64,000 bases of DNA from Neelides folsomi (GCA_034687125.1 JAQGBZ010000176.1:62001-126000); one strand, 5' to 3'. Shown: positions 1-20,527, counted from the stretch's first letter. Program-made: numbers and translations. Notes: generated by a model not told the origin, from the letters alone.

Positions 1-2603
1 AAATTAACATAAGTTAATAAATTCCTTATGTCGGTACATTTTGTTTATTCTTATTAAATATAAGTCACGTGTACACTTTAATAACTTGTACACTTTAAGC
101 ATAAAAATGTATACGATGTCTTACCTGCATACCAAGCCCGTATAAATACTATGTATTTATAATCTAATACTTATATGAATACATATTATCATATTACTAT
201 ACATATAGCAATGTGTGTATTTTTGATTTATAAAATCCTGCACCAAAATTTTGCCTCGTGTAAACATGGTATTTATACCAATATGAAATTCTCAACAAGG
301 AGTCGTAATTTATGTCCTACGAGTATTCGAGTAGAGAAATAAAGTCAAATGATCCATGCTGGAAATGAGCTGTGTGTGTTTATGAAAAGGGTTAGGGTTG
401 AATGGTTGGAAGTCACACAGGTTGGACGAAGGACAAATGGAATAATTCGTTAACGAGTGTTGGTGGGAAGTCCGTGGAGTCAAATCATGTTGTTAAATAG
501 ATTCGTCATGACTTGTGAAAATGAAGGAAGAGCACATTCACGTTCACACAATTCACACTTGTATTAATCGCCCCTCAATGCTCAATTGGTTGATGAAACT
601 CAATGGAACATATTGAACACACATACACACATTTGCGTAAGTTTGGGAAGCTTCGGATCTTCACAAATTGAAAGAGAGAGAGGAGATGGGGGAGGGACGG
701 GAAATGATTTATAACTATGATTAACGATCATTTCATTTTTCATTATTATTTTAACTCAAATTTTATTCTTACCTGTCTCGACTCTTTGTAATTACTTGCT
801 CCCTCTCAAGGTTCTTAGTTTACATCTCTTATTCCATCTCTTATTTTAATACTTTTATTAAGTAATTTTAAATCCTATTCCTTACAATGTTCATAATTGC
901 TATTTTGTCATTTAATCTCTTGTGTTGTTCTCTTGGTTCATTTGCGGTATATCGTTTGTATGTAACAACAACATGTATAATGACAACACATGTGTGTATG
1001 AATTTCATAATATGAGATAACAATTTATTTTTCTCCTCATAATATTTGAGAAAAGAAGGGGCAAAGAGTTTATTCATTAAGGATTTTATGAATTTGCATA
1101 TGCAAATTTGTTTTTTTAGTAACTCAATGCCCCTTCACGTTGCTTCATCTTTCACTTTTGATTGACAATGAAACAGATGGAAGGAGGGAGGATGGGCAAG
1201 TCCAACTCTTAAGTGATTGTTTAATATTTTCATCTCTTGTCACTTGACCCCAAGATGGCTGATTTCGTTCATTAAATCACTTTACGACTTTTCCATCTCA
1301 TCATCAGAACATAATTTGAAAAACATAAAATTGTTTATAAAGTTACCTGAAAGTACATGGACTAAACAAATTGACAAATTTCATATCAGGGATTTCACCT
1401 GATCCACTTTAATATTTAATACTACTTATTATTTAATGTCATTCTTGATAAAAAGAAAGTTGAACATCTCGATCTCGTAACTCTCGTCGTATCTTTTGAT
1501 TCTTTTGTTTTAAGAACTTGAGGTCGATTACTAACGAGATTCGTGATGAAACCATCAATAGTCAATGGCATAAATAACTTACTGATTCTTTTCCTTTCAA
1601 ATAATCATTTTAATATCGTAAGTGAATTCCCTATGAATCTGTGAATGAGTTAAAGTCGAGTCGGCAGTTAAGGAGGAATTAAGGAAAACGAGTTGGAGAA
1701 TTTAAAATCTCATCATACTTCCCCCAATGCCTTAAAGAGGAAAAACGTAACGGTGAGGTTCGAGTGGCATTAAATCATGTTGATAGGCCCAACAGGTCAT
1801 GAATACAAGTGTGGGGCCTTTGCCTTTTCCGAACATACAAAGACATCAAATCAAGAATCACAGAGCACAAAAGACTAACAAGAACATTAAGAGAAAAATG
1901 GAACTTCAAAAAAGAGAGAAATGAGTGAAATGAATCTGTAGATAAAATCTAACTCAAAATCATACACGTTTACGAACACGTGCACAATATTGAATTTACT
2001 TATTGAATTCCATTAACTACAAATTAATAACTGAATCATTAGAACTGTATTTACTCACTAGCATCTGAGTAATTAAATCAAGAGTTTTTTGAAATCCTAA
2101 GCTTGTAATTAGTAAACAATGTTAAAGAAGGGAAAAGGAAGAAAAATCTTACGAAAGTCCTTTTGATCCCCATGAATAATTGGCTTAAAGGAGGTTAAGT
2201 GTATCATCAGTAGTATACCTATGGTATTTATTTTCCCAATTATGTACGCATATAATTACAAGCTAAATAGAAAAGTTAAAAGTACTTTTGGTTCACTGAG
2301 AGTGGGAAAAGACAAAGGATTATAATATTAAGGAACGAAAACGGTGTGTGAGTCGAGGCGTAGATGTAAATTATGGTTGGAATTGTCAAGTGCTCATTCA
2401 AAGGGCAGAGATGAATTGACAATGGACAATAGCCGGAGTCAATATGGCTATTCCTCATTAACACCGTGAGGACGAAGGTGTCAATTAATCATGGATTAAT
2501 AAGGTAGCGGAAGAAGTGTTGAAAGGAGTTCTTTATTTTCTCAATGCTTCAGACATTCGCCCTCCTGCAAATGACTTACTTTAAGAATGTTATTTCTTCA
2601 CAG
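1..2603. other. AT-rich sequence without a supported gene
   Basis: Only short open frames without recognisable domains occur here, on either strand. Stretches near 360–700 and 1640–1930 are less AT-rich than the rest and could hold untranslated or 5' exons of the gene that continues at 2604, but I could not find a start codon and splice sites that join them. Nothing else is seen. Confidence 0.5.
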
Positions 2604-3448
2604 GTCTTTTTCCAATTGTTCACTGGTCTTATAAGTCAACCGACGACCTCACCCATCTTACTCAAATGAACCATAATCTGACCCTCAAACAAGGTGAGTC
2701 TTTGTCAAATGTTTTTAAATTCATCGCTTGCTACTGGAACCACGAACATCTTTCAAGAACACATGACCATATGCATTTATACTGATATGACTAGTAAATA
2801 TATGTACTTAAGTATACTAACATTAAATATGAATATAATCATTTAATCAAAATATGTCTTCTTTTAGGAACGTACAAAGAATTGAAAAAAGTCATTCCAC
2901 CCGATGCTTGGATTTTAAGCCCAAAGGAGCCTGGACCAGACACACGAACAGCTTGGCTTCTCATCGGCTACAAAAGTTTAGAAAAGACATTGGACAGCAC
3001 ATTGGAAGCCACGTGGAAAGAATGGACCGGAACTCGGCATATTTACTTAAATTTGAGAAACGACTTTGAGATTCGTCGGATGTCTTTTTTCACCCGTGTC
3101 GACCCTCCGGAGGATCTTGATCTCTTCATGTACATCGTTCTTGTTGAGGTCGGGAACGTGGTGGAGAAAAGTTTGGTCCATCTCAAAGATTTTGTGGCCA
3201 AGACTCGGATTGAGAGAATGAAGGGTTTTTTCTCCGTTTACTCAGAGGCCTACGAGGACGAGGAATTTGCAAATTATTCAAAGTTCTTTTCATCTCCGCA
3301 TCAGGAATCCTCTTTCAACTCCATTGGATCTCGATCGACCCGAAGCACTCAGAGCCCGACAAGCTCCATTAATTCAACCTCGAGTGTTAATGAAGATTTG
3401 ACATACATTGAGAGCATACTTAAAGAAATATGCGATTCTCCCATTTAA
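2604..3448 (+). CDS. Unrecognised protein, 3' exons (possibly a complete 202-residue protein)
   Basis: Two exons join in frame: 2604–2693 (after a CAG acceptor, before GTGAGT) and 2868–3448 (after CTTTTAG, ending in TAA at 3446–3448). The first in-frame ATG is at 2666, which would give 202 residues. The frame is open upstream to the acceptor and reads LFPIVHWSYKSTDDLTHLTQ before that Met, so an upstream coding exon is equally possible. The N-terminal two thirds look globular, with an aromatic-rich stretch (TWKEWTGTRHIYLNL) and charged helices around FMYIVLVEVGNVVEKSLVHL. The last 60 residues are Ser/Thr-rich (SSFNSIGSRSTRSTQSPTSS) and end in a short acidic helix. There is no signal peptide or membrane segment in the visible part. 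I do not recognise the family. Frame continuity across the intron and ordinary splice sites make it a real gene. Confidence 0.65.
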
Positions 3449-6064
3449 CAGTCAATTATAATTCTATTTAATATTATACCAACATTTAACCGTATTTGAA
3501 TAATAGAGGGCTGGACCGAAATAACTATTCATATGTTCATTGAAACATACTAACATTAAGTTTGGTAATAATAAATTTAATTTTATGCTGAGCTAAAATA
3601 CAGATATTTATATTACCTCATATTTTATACTACGTTATTGGGTATGTTGTGCAAAAATATGCAATTTGCTTTTAAAGTCGTAAATAAAGAGACCTCACTT
3701 TTAAGGACCATTATAAGTAATAAAAGTAATTACGTTATAAAGCACCATAAAATAATAATCTCAATAATCAATTTGTTTAATCGCCGCACAAGACGTTGCT
3801 TTATTATTTAATTAATAAAAAAAACTAATTTGTTATGTAAAATTGCCCCAATGACGATGAATTCATTTATTTTAATATTATTTTATAGATGAGTTTCATA
3901 AATGTTAATATGAATAAAACATGAGAGTTGTTAATTATATAATCCAAAATAAAGTATCAATTGATTTTCATAAATATTCAACTTTAATGGTCAAAAATTA
4001 TTAACCGACTACACAACTAACAAGAAAGGAATTAGAAAATATAGTTGATTATTCTTGTGCATAGAATATGCTTAACTCGTTCAAGACCAAACTAACAACT
4101 AATGATAAATATGCCTTATTTTGTTTACATCTACAAATTACTTTTCTTCACAGATATTTCTAATAGCTATATATCATATTATGAATAATATTTAAAACTA
4201 ATTATTCTATCGATATTCTAATAACATACTTACCTTAATATACATGAAAATATAATTTCATTTTGGTAAAGCTATGAATAGTTTAATATAGCAAACAAAG
4301 AGAGCTGAAAGAAACAATGGTTTTATCCAAACTAAAACTAACATTAAACAGCAAATAACATTCTTAAATATTAATTAACATTCTGCATCGTACAATTTAA
4401 AAATACTCTAAAATGTGTCTAATTAAAATAAAGAGCAAATCTATGTTTATCCCAGTAACTATCCATTTCCATTTTACATTAAATAATAATTAATTTTATA
4501 GGTAATAATATAAGAATGAAATATTTTAAGTTATTTAATTCTGCTTGCATGTGAAGTATTCGAACTTCATTGGCTATATTAAATAAATCAAACTTGACCC
4601 ATATAACATAAATCCATATAATATTATAATATAAATTAAATATACCCATAATACAAAGAAAATTTAACTTTAAATCTATTAAAATATTGAAATCTATATT
4701 ATTGGTATAATATACTTAAAAGTATACATTAGACGCTTATATAAAAGATATTTTATTGTAAAAGAACCTCAATTATGAAAAATACTTTACAACAAATAGC
4801 TTGATTTACCAACCCAATTAGTTCTAAAAGCTCCATGATAGGAGAACTAATCATTAAAAATGTTTTAGACTAAATATATTATCATTAATTAATAAATTTA
4901 TTCTAATGATGATTGAATTACATTAAAATATTATATATTTAATAGGAATTAAATATTATTAATTACGCTTCATTTTACATAAAAATCAGATAAATAATTG
5001 TACCTATAGCTAATCAAAAAGTGAAAAACTATGAATATAATTTTTATATTCATTGAGCGTCGATGTTGCGTTTGAGTCTTCGTTTTTAAGGCAATGTCAT
5101 CTTTTCCTTTAACTTATTAAGCATCAAATTTCATTTGTTCAAGTTGACACTAGTTGTTTTAATTAGTTATCAAAATCAACTAATCTTTATTTTACCAAAA
5201 GGTATCAAGAACCCCTAAACTACCTTCTTTAGATAAATAATGTATAAGGTAAGATTTTTATTCATTTTACGGCTGGCAATGGTTGAAAATAAAATTTTTG
5301 CAAATTGGAGTTATTGAAAAGAATCACATTTGTATAGTAATCCATATGATATTTCAGACTCATTAAATAGAAATTGACTTTAAAGACATTTGACATTTTT
5401 TTCACTAATTATATGTAATTGAATATGGCGCAAATTTTTCATTGTACTAACTTCCCTAATAAACATTACTTAACTACATTTATGACATAAATATCCTTAT
5501 TAGCTATTATGTAAATGTAACCACGCCTTTAATTTAAAAGCTAGATCAAGAAAATAGCATGAGTTATTTCTTCCTCTATGTAGAGTACAAATTTATATAC
5601 TTAATTACCTATTTAACTATGTAGACGCTTCCACAAGGAATGTCTAATATTTAGTTATTATCTTTCATGAGGTATCGTCATTATCAGATTTAATGATTCA
5701 TTTCCTAATTTCATTTTCTTTTTTATTAAACTCACATAGGGTGAATTGGTGATATTTAATTTCATTGCCGTTTCAATGATTATATAAAATTTGGTATTCA
5801 AATATAATCTCAATAAAATAAATCTCATCAATTTATTTCTTCTCTACAAATGAGCCCTTTCTAAATTAATCGAGTAGTTAGTTAGTTATAAAGTTGCTCA
5901 TTTTATATTAATTTTAGTCTTACAAATTTACGTTTCAATTTACTAACTTTCGATTGGCCCAATAGAAGTAATTTGTCTGCTAATACATTTAAAATTTAGT
6001 AATGCGTAAATACATGAGTAGATCCAATTAAAAGTAATAGAAGTTTCAATTTTTGTTCGGTCAA
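3449..6064. other. Very AT-rich intergenic region
   Basis: The stretch separates two convergent genes. It is made of long A/T runs, has no open frame of note on either strand, and shows no repeat family or RNA gene that I can recognise. Confidence 0.6.
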
Positions 6065-12307
<6,243 letters not shown>

Positions 12308-14462
12308 TTTGCCGTAATATCGATCAAGTGTGTATGTGTGAGTAAATGGGGAGACCGGCGGATCCTCCACTCGTGCCCTGTTCTGACTACCAGCCACCTC
12401 GTTCCCTCGCCCTCTCTTATGAGACGACCCTCTCCGACTACGCAAAAGCCTCCCGATCTCTCTCACTGCGACCACCTCTGATGAAGTGAGGTCCGTGGGT
12501 CGGAGAACCACTTTAAACCCCAACTCTTACGCAACTCCCATGCTCCTATCTCGAGAGGGGAGAAGATCTAATAGCCAACTTGTGTCACCGGCCACCCCCG
12601 ATCCGATCATTTATTATACTCCTTCCTATATAATGTAGGTAATAACACAGAGTTTCCTAATATACCAATTTTTTAATTCCCCTTCCAATTGTCAATCACT
12701 TAATTGTTCGGACCACCAGATTAACTACAAATTTGTTGAATCAATTGGATGAATCAGATCTTTTTATAAAGAATCCTTTAAGCCCTAATTCCTAGAGTAT
12801 GTATAGCGCTATAGCATAAACACGTCCAAAAAGGAACCCATATTATACATAACTAACAGAAATTTATGTAATTTGAGAAATTGAAATATTGAGATGGAAG
12901 CCTTCAAAATATTTTCAAGATGAAATTCAATCTTTACGAATCTAATATTATGTAGAGCTTTGAAAATGATTTATCAAAGGTTTCAGATTTTAATCATTAT
13001 TCTATTTATACACTTTTCATCATTTTATTTTCTTTGATCTCTACTTATAAATATTTTAGATTTTCAGTCATATATGTACATCATACTGTGCACACCAAAG
13101 TACACATACAAAAATATCTAGTATGACTTGTACTCTTTACATTGAACTTTTATGCCCGTACTTTAAAGTAAAAGTGCTTTTGAATAACAAACATGAATAT
13201 AAATTTCTTAAATGTATTCACAAAGGCAAAATAATCTTTTGTTATCGTTTTTTTAAAAAGTAGCAAAAATACGAAAGTAAGTCTGAATAAGAAATCTATC
13301 CAAAAAGGTCCAACTAAAAGATTATAAAGTAACAATAAAGTAAGGTGAAAAAAAGTTATATAAATCCAATTTATATTTGCAAGCTTTAATGGAAATTCAC
13401 TCATGAGCAAAGGAAAATTTCATATACAAGGGATTTAAACAGCAGTTTAAAAATATTCGTAAAGTGTATATATTACATTCACTTTTAATTGCATCATTAT
13501 TGAGGTTATCTTGCCACTTTTTATTCTTCGTCACATATGTTTTTATGTAAATAACAAGCTCTTGATCGATGCATTCAAAACGTGATCAACAATGGAAAGC
13601 TTCCCCAAACATCCTTTGTGAATGTTCCCAATTAAGTGAAAATGATTCCTCCCGAGGTGTAATAAAAGGCAAGAGATGAAATTTGTTCCCTGGACAGGAT
13701 TGAGGAATGTTGTGAAGCGGACGGTTTTCCGCTGAGGAGGTGGAAAGGCAAATCAATTCACGCATTCGACTCCTTTCACCTTGACCTCTGTGACCTCGAA
13801 GCGGAATTAAAAATTGCATTCTTTCCTACCTCCTTCACCGCATCATGGAAGGAATTTGAATCAAATCCTGGGATCGTATGAGAGGAGGATATTAAATATT
13901 GCTCAAAACCACCACAACTTGCCCAACGAAGGAATGGAAAACAGTTGGCAGAGGGCTTTAGCTATTTTTATTACAGATCATTTCTGGGCAGGAGTGCTAA
14001 TCTCTCAAGTGGTGTGATTACATACATGTATATGACATATGCTGTGTGTCCACGTTCCGAGAGGTCCACCTCCTGAACACGCCTTTGCGGGAACCAATGA
14101 CGAACCTCTTGCTACGACAACTTCTCAACATGTGACAATCAATCACTTTCCGATTCTTCTAAAACAACACGGATAATAAACCAGAACTACAAAATAAACA
14201 GATAATCCCCCTCAGCTCAACATCTCCAATATCGCTCACTTTTTATGATTCAAAAAGTGGTTTCAACCTATTGCCTATTACCTTTGGTATCCTTCAACTA
14301 CCAAACTTACATTGGATTATTTACTAATTAAATAATCACGTTTAGATGAATACATAATTGGAGGCATAATACCAAACATGATCCTCATTTATAAATTAAC
14401 TACTGAATACAAGTAGGTATACCTAATAGATATACAGATATAAGTATATTGTTTAAGTTGAT
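12308..14462. other. NT5C2 upstream region and intergenic DNA
   Basis: From about 12,310 to 12,600 the sequence is distinctly GC-richer than its surroundings, as expected of a promoter and 5' untranslated exon of the minus-strand NT5C2. An open frame there lacks an ATG. Further right are short open frames on both strands around 13,590–14,020 with no recognisable domain. I do not support a gene in them. Confidence 0.4.
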
Positions 14463-14508
14463 GCATACATGCATATTAGGGATGAAACTCCCTAATATGC
14501 ATGTATGC
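14463..14508. repeat. Perfect 20-bp inverted repeat with 6-base loop
   Basis: The arm at 14463–14482 is the exact reverse complement of 14489–14508, with the loop TGAAAC between. It would fold into a 46-base hairpin in either strand. It lies in AT-rich intergenic DNA with no gene closer than about 2 kb. The stem is shorter and more perfect than a usual animal microRNA precursor, so a foldback element or a recombination product is more likely. Confidence 0.85.
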
Positions 14509-17500
14509 TATTTACACTTTTTACAAACCCTAATAGTAAAGATATATTATTATATAAAATGCAACATCTTCCACATTATTATACATAGGTATACTACATA
14601 TACTCGATAATGGTCAACTTGCTTCTTGGTATAAATTCATTGGTACTTAAGTCGCATTAAAACATACTTCAAAGTGAATTTAGCCATTAAAGTTTGTGAT
14701 TTGTGTAGTATTTGCAAAGTAATCAATACAAGTAAGTATAAAATGAGAATGTTATCAGTTATCATAAATAAAGTCGTGAGAAAGAATCAATAAAATCTTA
14801 TGATAAGGCTCCTGAAATAGATCAATTTACATTCAAGTAAATAATACAAGATTAAGGTTACTCTTAACATGTGTGATATATCTATATAATAATAATGCAT
14901 TAACGCCCTTTAATTCTATGTTTATAATTATAATAATTGATACTATATTACAAATTAGCAGCAAAAGAACATATTTTATTAATATATTTTATAGCCATAT
15001 AAAATAACTATGTAAGAACAAGTCATGATTCAGAATCCTTACTAACTTACAATTATCATTATCTTGTTAATTATCATTAGTGAATGCAATGCCTGAAGTA
15101 AGTAATATTTAAATCGGAAAATCAAGATAAAAATTGTTTAATTGATAAAACATAGTGATCTATGATTTTAAACTTTCCATCAAAGTTGACGACTTATGAA
15201 ACACTAAACCTCAGGTCTCTTTACATTTACTGACGTAAATGCTCTGGAGGATTGCGAGATACGATGATTGTACATTAGCCAACATAAAGCTTAAAATGTA
15301 ATTTGAACCAATTTCTATCAGTTTATCTTTACCGAGAACTCAATTTCAATTGTGAATGCAGTGAAATCCAAGATGCATGAATTGAACAATCTCACTATTT
15401 AATTAATTTACTTTTAAAATAACCCTGAGGAAGAAATTGAAGATCTTATTGAAAGTGACTATTAAAAGATGAAGGCTATGAGAATTCCCGCCTACTCCAC
15501 CTGTCTCTGACAAAATTGCATGAAGTGTTATTGCGACTCCCCGACTGGGTCTATCGGGATATTGAGATTTCTGAATAGAATCCTCATATCCTCCATGTTA
15601 TTGGCGACGTGCGACGAAGGAAGTCAAAATATCCCGAGGAATGTTGATATTAAAAGGATCCATACAAATAGGAGAAAAAAATGATATAGGGCAAACACAT
15701 TTTTCAACTTCTTCCAATTACCTTCATCCCAATCTCAAACATTTTATTTCTAGATTCAACTCCCCCACTGCCCCCCTTAAATCCCTTTCAAAAGACCTTT
15801 TCTCTCAGACATCGTAAATGTCGAATCCTCCTATGCCTACACTGAATTATGGAAAGGGATCTTCCTTCCTATCTACGCGTAGATATTCAACCAATTACTT
15901 TCAATTTATTTTTTGCCATTTGACAAAAATGACAATGGTACAAATTGAGATATTACATTATGTTTTATTAAATGTTAATACATACTTAATACTATACTAA
16001 TACCACATATACCATATACCTGCCAATACTTATAATATTACTTAGGTACCTAATATTATATGATATAAATGTTAGAAAATTGAATGAATTTATTATAAGT
16101 GTAGGTACATGTGAATGAATCATTGTTGTAGTAGAAGTACAAATTAAATTGATATTGATATTGAATCAATAACGATGATGTAATTATATAATCTCTTCTT
16201 GAATGAAACAAAATCCTCTTAATTCTCCTTGCAATTAAAATTTTAAAATTATTCATATATAACATGATAGGATATGAATTCAAGCCATAAGGATCAATAT
16301 TGTAGTTGATATTTATAAACTAATAATTAATGAGACGAACCTATACGATAAACTTATGCGGTATTTCTAAGCTATTATAACAAATATTACATAATATTTT
16401 ATACGTAATTCTAAATAATCCTTTAAAAATGAAGCTTATTTTATAGCTCAGGACCCATTGTGAGGGATTTAAATCTTTAAAACAATCCAAGAAACACTAT
16501 TTATAATTACATTACGCGCTGATAACCTACAACCTTATTACATGCATACCTACATATGTATTTATGTAAAGTATATATGTCGTATTTAATTAATTATTTA
16601 AATATAAATGTTCGCAATTGGTAAAGGAGAGATTTGTCATCTTGTATTTATGAGTGTCATAATTATGTATGTACTGATATCTACTTACTTCAGCAAAACA
16701 CATCTCGTTCGATTTGAAATTGATGATTAGCAATTACATTATAAAATTATAATATATCTTACATACACAATAAATACATAATTAGACATACATATGTAGG
16801 TATACATACCTACACTAGTGCACTACATAGCACATAGGTATACATAAATATGTTTAAAATATTATGTATATATTGTATGCACACATAAAATAATAAGTTT
16901 AAAGTAATTTAACCTTTCTAATCAAGTAATCTAAAACTACCGTACTTACGTTATGTAATATACAAATGCATGAAGTCTGATAAATAGAAATGGGGTTAGA
17001 ATTATTTTGAATAATTTTACAAATAGATTGTTAAGTATATTTAGTTACGGTAAATATAATTAAAATTTAGTTACTTAAAAACTTTAAATATAATCAATTT
17101 AATATTTACCAATGTGCAAAAATTAGTTTGTGGAATTTTTTTCACTCAAGGTTAAATCTGATTCAGCATACTTTCTTAGAATTACCTTCTACCCATCAAT
17201 ACCGTTGCCTTAATCAATTTGTTTGCAAACTTAGCAAATCACATATAAATCATAATAAAAGACATTAACTCTCAGAGATATTTAGTGATATGCCTCATGT
17301 ATATTACGTATAAATATGTAACTCTTTAAATACCAAATTAAAAATACAGGTATAATCCGATTTTGAAATTCAGCACTGAATTTGAATTCGCACATTCTGT
17401 ATTAAATGTATGATAACCGACAACATGTAATATGTATGTGTATCACTAATTACATTACACAATGCAAGTATATAAAATGTATGTTTGATTATTTGATTAG

Positions 17501-17663
17501 TTAATGTTAATGTATCAATGGACCAATCCTTACTCCTATTATTATGTAATTGGTAAAGCGAGTATCAACTTGGCCCTAGAAAACCACAAGTGGAGAATTG
17601 GATATCATGAAAAGATTTTTGTTAATACTTGTGAATTTGGATTAAAATAAAGTGAGTACATAC
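14509..17663. other. AT-rich intergenic region
   Basis: No supported gene. A short minus-strand frame near 15,540–15,620 (MEDMRILFRNLNIPIDPVG, then a stop) looks peptide-like and could be a last exon of the gene beginning at 18,103, but I find no acceptor in front of it. The rest is A/T-rich without recognisable structure. Confidence 0.4.
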
Positions 17664-18103
17664 TTGGACAATGGACAATGGTACCTTTTCGGTGCATCTC
17701 TGTACCACTTTCGGAATTGAAAGGACTCGCTGATGGTCGAGTTGGCAGAAGGTCCAGCATTAGATGACACCGACGAGGTCGAAGGCGACTTGCAGCAAGA
17801 ACCGAATTCAGAATCAGGACTTGTTGGGCTTCCTCCTGCTGTTGACCCGGCAATCGCTGTTGTTGAAGATACCCCAGATGATGATGAACTATTGCTCAAA
17901 CTGAACTCATCTGCTGGCCCAATCTTCCAAACGTCAACAGGGGTGAGTTGAGTAGCGGATTCTTTCTTGTCAGAAGGACCGATCCTTGTCGAAGGACCCG
18001 GCGTCGAAGGACCCGGCTCATTCGAAGAAGCATTGGAAGGCCCGTTTTTGGCTTCCTCAGGGGAAATTGACGTAGGTTTTGGCAACTCAGAAGTATGATT
18101 CAT
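17664..18103 (-). CDS. Ser/Pro-rich first coding exon of an unrecognised gene (partial)
   Basis: The exon runs from a TTTTCAG acceptor (exon edge 18119) to a good GTATGT donor below 17664. ATG at 18103–18101 is the first Met; an in-frame TGA would lie upstream if the small exon at 18955–18933 is joined. The 146 residues begin MNHTSELPKPTSISPEEAK and are dominated by Ser, Pro, Gly and Thr, with a Cys pair (SEFGSCCKSP) and a more ordered end, ESFQFRKWYRDAPKRYHCP. The exon ends in phase 2. The downstream exons, which must lie at lower coordinates on this strand, were not found. The composition suggests a disordered regulatory region. I do not recognise the family. Confidence 0.5.
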
Positions 18104-18932
18104 TGAGGAATCTTTAAATCTGAAAAGATAATATAAAATATTAAGATTTTCTTTCGAAAGTAAGTATATCCCTTGATGAATAACTAACCGATAAAATAAT
18201 TTGTCAAACTGTATAATTCAAAATTCATCAGATTCATAAAATTACTAGATTTTTAAATGCAATGAAATCATAATTTCATAATATTTAAATTTAATAAATT
18301 ATATAATGTCATAACTCATAACTGATACACACGTGTAAGAATTTAGTAGTGATTTTTCCAATAGGATTTCAAGTCTTGTTTTAAAAAATTTAAAAAAACG
18401 GTTATCTTTGTTTGGTCGCAAATAAATGATTATAATGACATGTTTGATTTATATATATTTTTAAGAGTATTCAATTTCAAATTGACATCTTTATTTTTAT
18501 GCAATTGGTTCTGAAAGGGCGTGAAAAAGTTCAAGGAATGACCAAAATATCGTGTAATTGAAGAATTGATAAAGTCGTAATGTCTTGCAATTCAATTGAT
18601 CAGATTGTGTCAAGTGACTTGACCTATGAACGTCAAATGAAAATGAATGGATCATCCCAAATGAAAAATCCAATAAAAGGATCAAAGGTTGACGTTCAAG
18701 AAACGGACAAAATGACATGTGTATAAACACTTAATCCTAAACTCCAATTTCACTTGCTGTTTTTCACTTAAAAATAAGACCTGTTGACTTACCACTGTTA
18801 TCTATACGGTAGATCTTGACTTAAAAACAAATCAAACCCTATATGTTATGTGATTAGGATTTCTATTTAGAATAGGAATTCATTAATGCAAATAACTAAC
18901 TACATACATGTATAGAAGATCAAGGAACTTAC

Positions 18933-18955
18933 GATTTCAATCAATTGAAGATGCA
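18933..18955 (-). other. Possible 5' untranslated mini-exon
   Basis: A 23-base segment is flanked by a TATTTAG acceptor and a strong GTAAGT donor on the minus strand. Joined to the exon at 18119 it places a TGA in frame before the ATG at 18103, which fits an untranslated exon. Evidence is limited to the splice sites. Confidence 0.3.
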
Positions 18956-20527
18956 CTAAATAATAAAATGAGGTCGAAGATAAAAGTGGACGAGGACGAA
19001 TTTAAATTATAAAATAAAAAACTGAAAACGGTGAGGTTGAGTCAGAGGGAAAAGTTGAAATGTTTTTTCCTCATGACAGGCCCCAGACCCAAAGTGAGTT
19101 TCCCAAGAAACGAATTAAAAGAGTATTTATGAAAATTAGTGAGAAAGACAAATTAAAGGAAAATGAGATTACGGGGGCTCGTGACTTGAGACTTGGAGCC
19201 AAGTTGGAGAGAACCAATTCTCTTCTTAATTCTAACTTAAGACTCTTCGTTTTTTGCGCAAATAGAAAGGACCGGAGAACATCCTTGGAATTAGGATTCG
19301 GAATCATAACTTAAAGTTAGCCCCGGGATTCTCAACCCATCTCTATATAAGATTTATTACATATATATCTCATACCCATGTCTCATCCCACTTGTTTATC
19401 TATGTATAAGTAATACCTATGTATATATTTATGTAGTTAATATGTTAGTAATTTTCCTATTATATCAATATAAAAACAATGCATGGAAATAAGTATAGAT
19501 CTGTATATAACGTGGTTTCTTGATAAGCATTCTCAATTTTAGCTATTAATGACTTGCCTAATGAGATCTACTTACATATATTCTGGCGTGTAAAGGCACA
19601 ATACATTTCTAACTATTATTATAAAGAACTGATAAGAAGCGTTTGAAGCCATAATGAGGCTATCCCTTTTATACTGAAGATTAATTATTTATTCCTTCCA
19701 ATTAACAATTATTATTTTAAATGGTTTATATTATAATTTTATAGACCGATTTTATGTATGGTGTTTAAATAAAAGATAGACACAATTTAGTTCATTTAGA
19801 AATACTGATCCATTATAATTAAATAGTTTACTAACATTAGGCTCATCCTACATTACATGTTCAACATTATTCCCTCGTAGATACAATTGGCAATTGTAAT
19901 GTTTGTATCTTATATTAATTGAAAGCATGCTGTGTGATAATATCGTTAATAATTAGATAATTACCATACTATTTATGAAATAAGAATGTACAAATTCTAC
20001 ATATTCATTTTACAACATAAATAAGTAGTAGGTATGTGTGCAAATATTGAATTTTACCTTTCGATCTTTAAAGCAAGCTTGAAGAAAGTAAAATATATTG
20101 GAAATCTTAATTACCTATGCTTATTTAAGTATCGGCAGGTCGTAGGTCGGGTCGTAGGTCGTTGATCCTTTGTCCTTCGCCGCACTCCGTTCTTTCTCTA
20201 CAAACGAAAATGAAGCAAAGAGAAAGGGGTGGCGGAAGTTTAGTCTAGTGATAGTTGTTGGAGGCAAATTGATTCATTCATATTATTTAACAATTTTATA
20301 TAGAGTACAAATACATTTAAACATTTAATGAAAAAGTAATTCTTAATTCACATAGCATATATTAGCAGAATGGAAGACTTATCATCTAACAATAAGTTAT
20401 AACAATTAAGTAAGGTAACAAAAGTAAAAATTAGAACGAGCAATTGATGCATAGAAAGTAGAAGCAGTTTAAAAGCTAAGATAAATTCAAAGATGAATTA
20501 ATTAATTCTTCCTCGTGCTATGCTCAC

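Noticed and set aside
868-1402. Short frames near the left edge
   Set aside because: AT-rich composition with Phe/Ile/Lys bias and no signature; expected by chance.
13586-14017. Short frames on both strands, 67–77 codons
   Set aside because: No domain, no splice context, and the two strands are equally plausible; treated as chance frames in a GC-richer patch.
19071-19314. Overlapping frames on both strands, 78 and 84 codons
   Set aside because: The two are mirror shadows of each other with charged low-complexity sequence; neither has splice or domain support.
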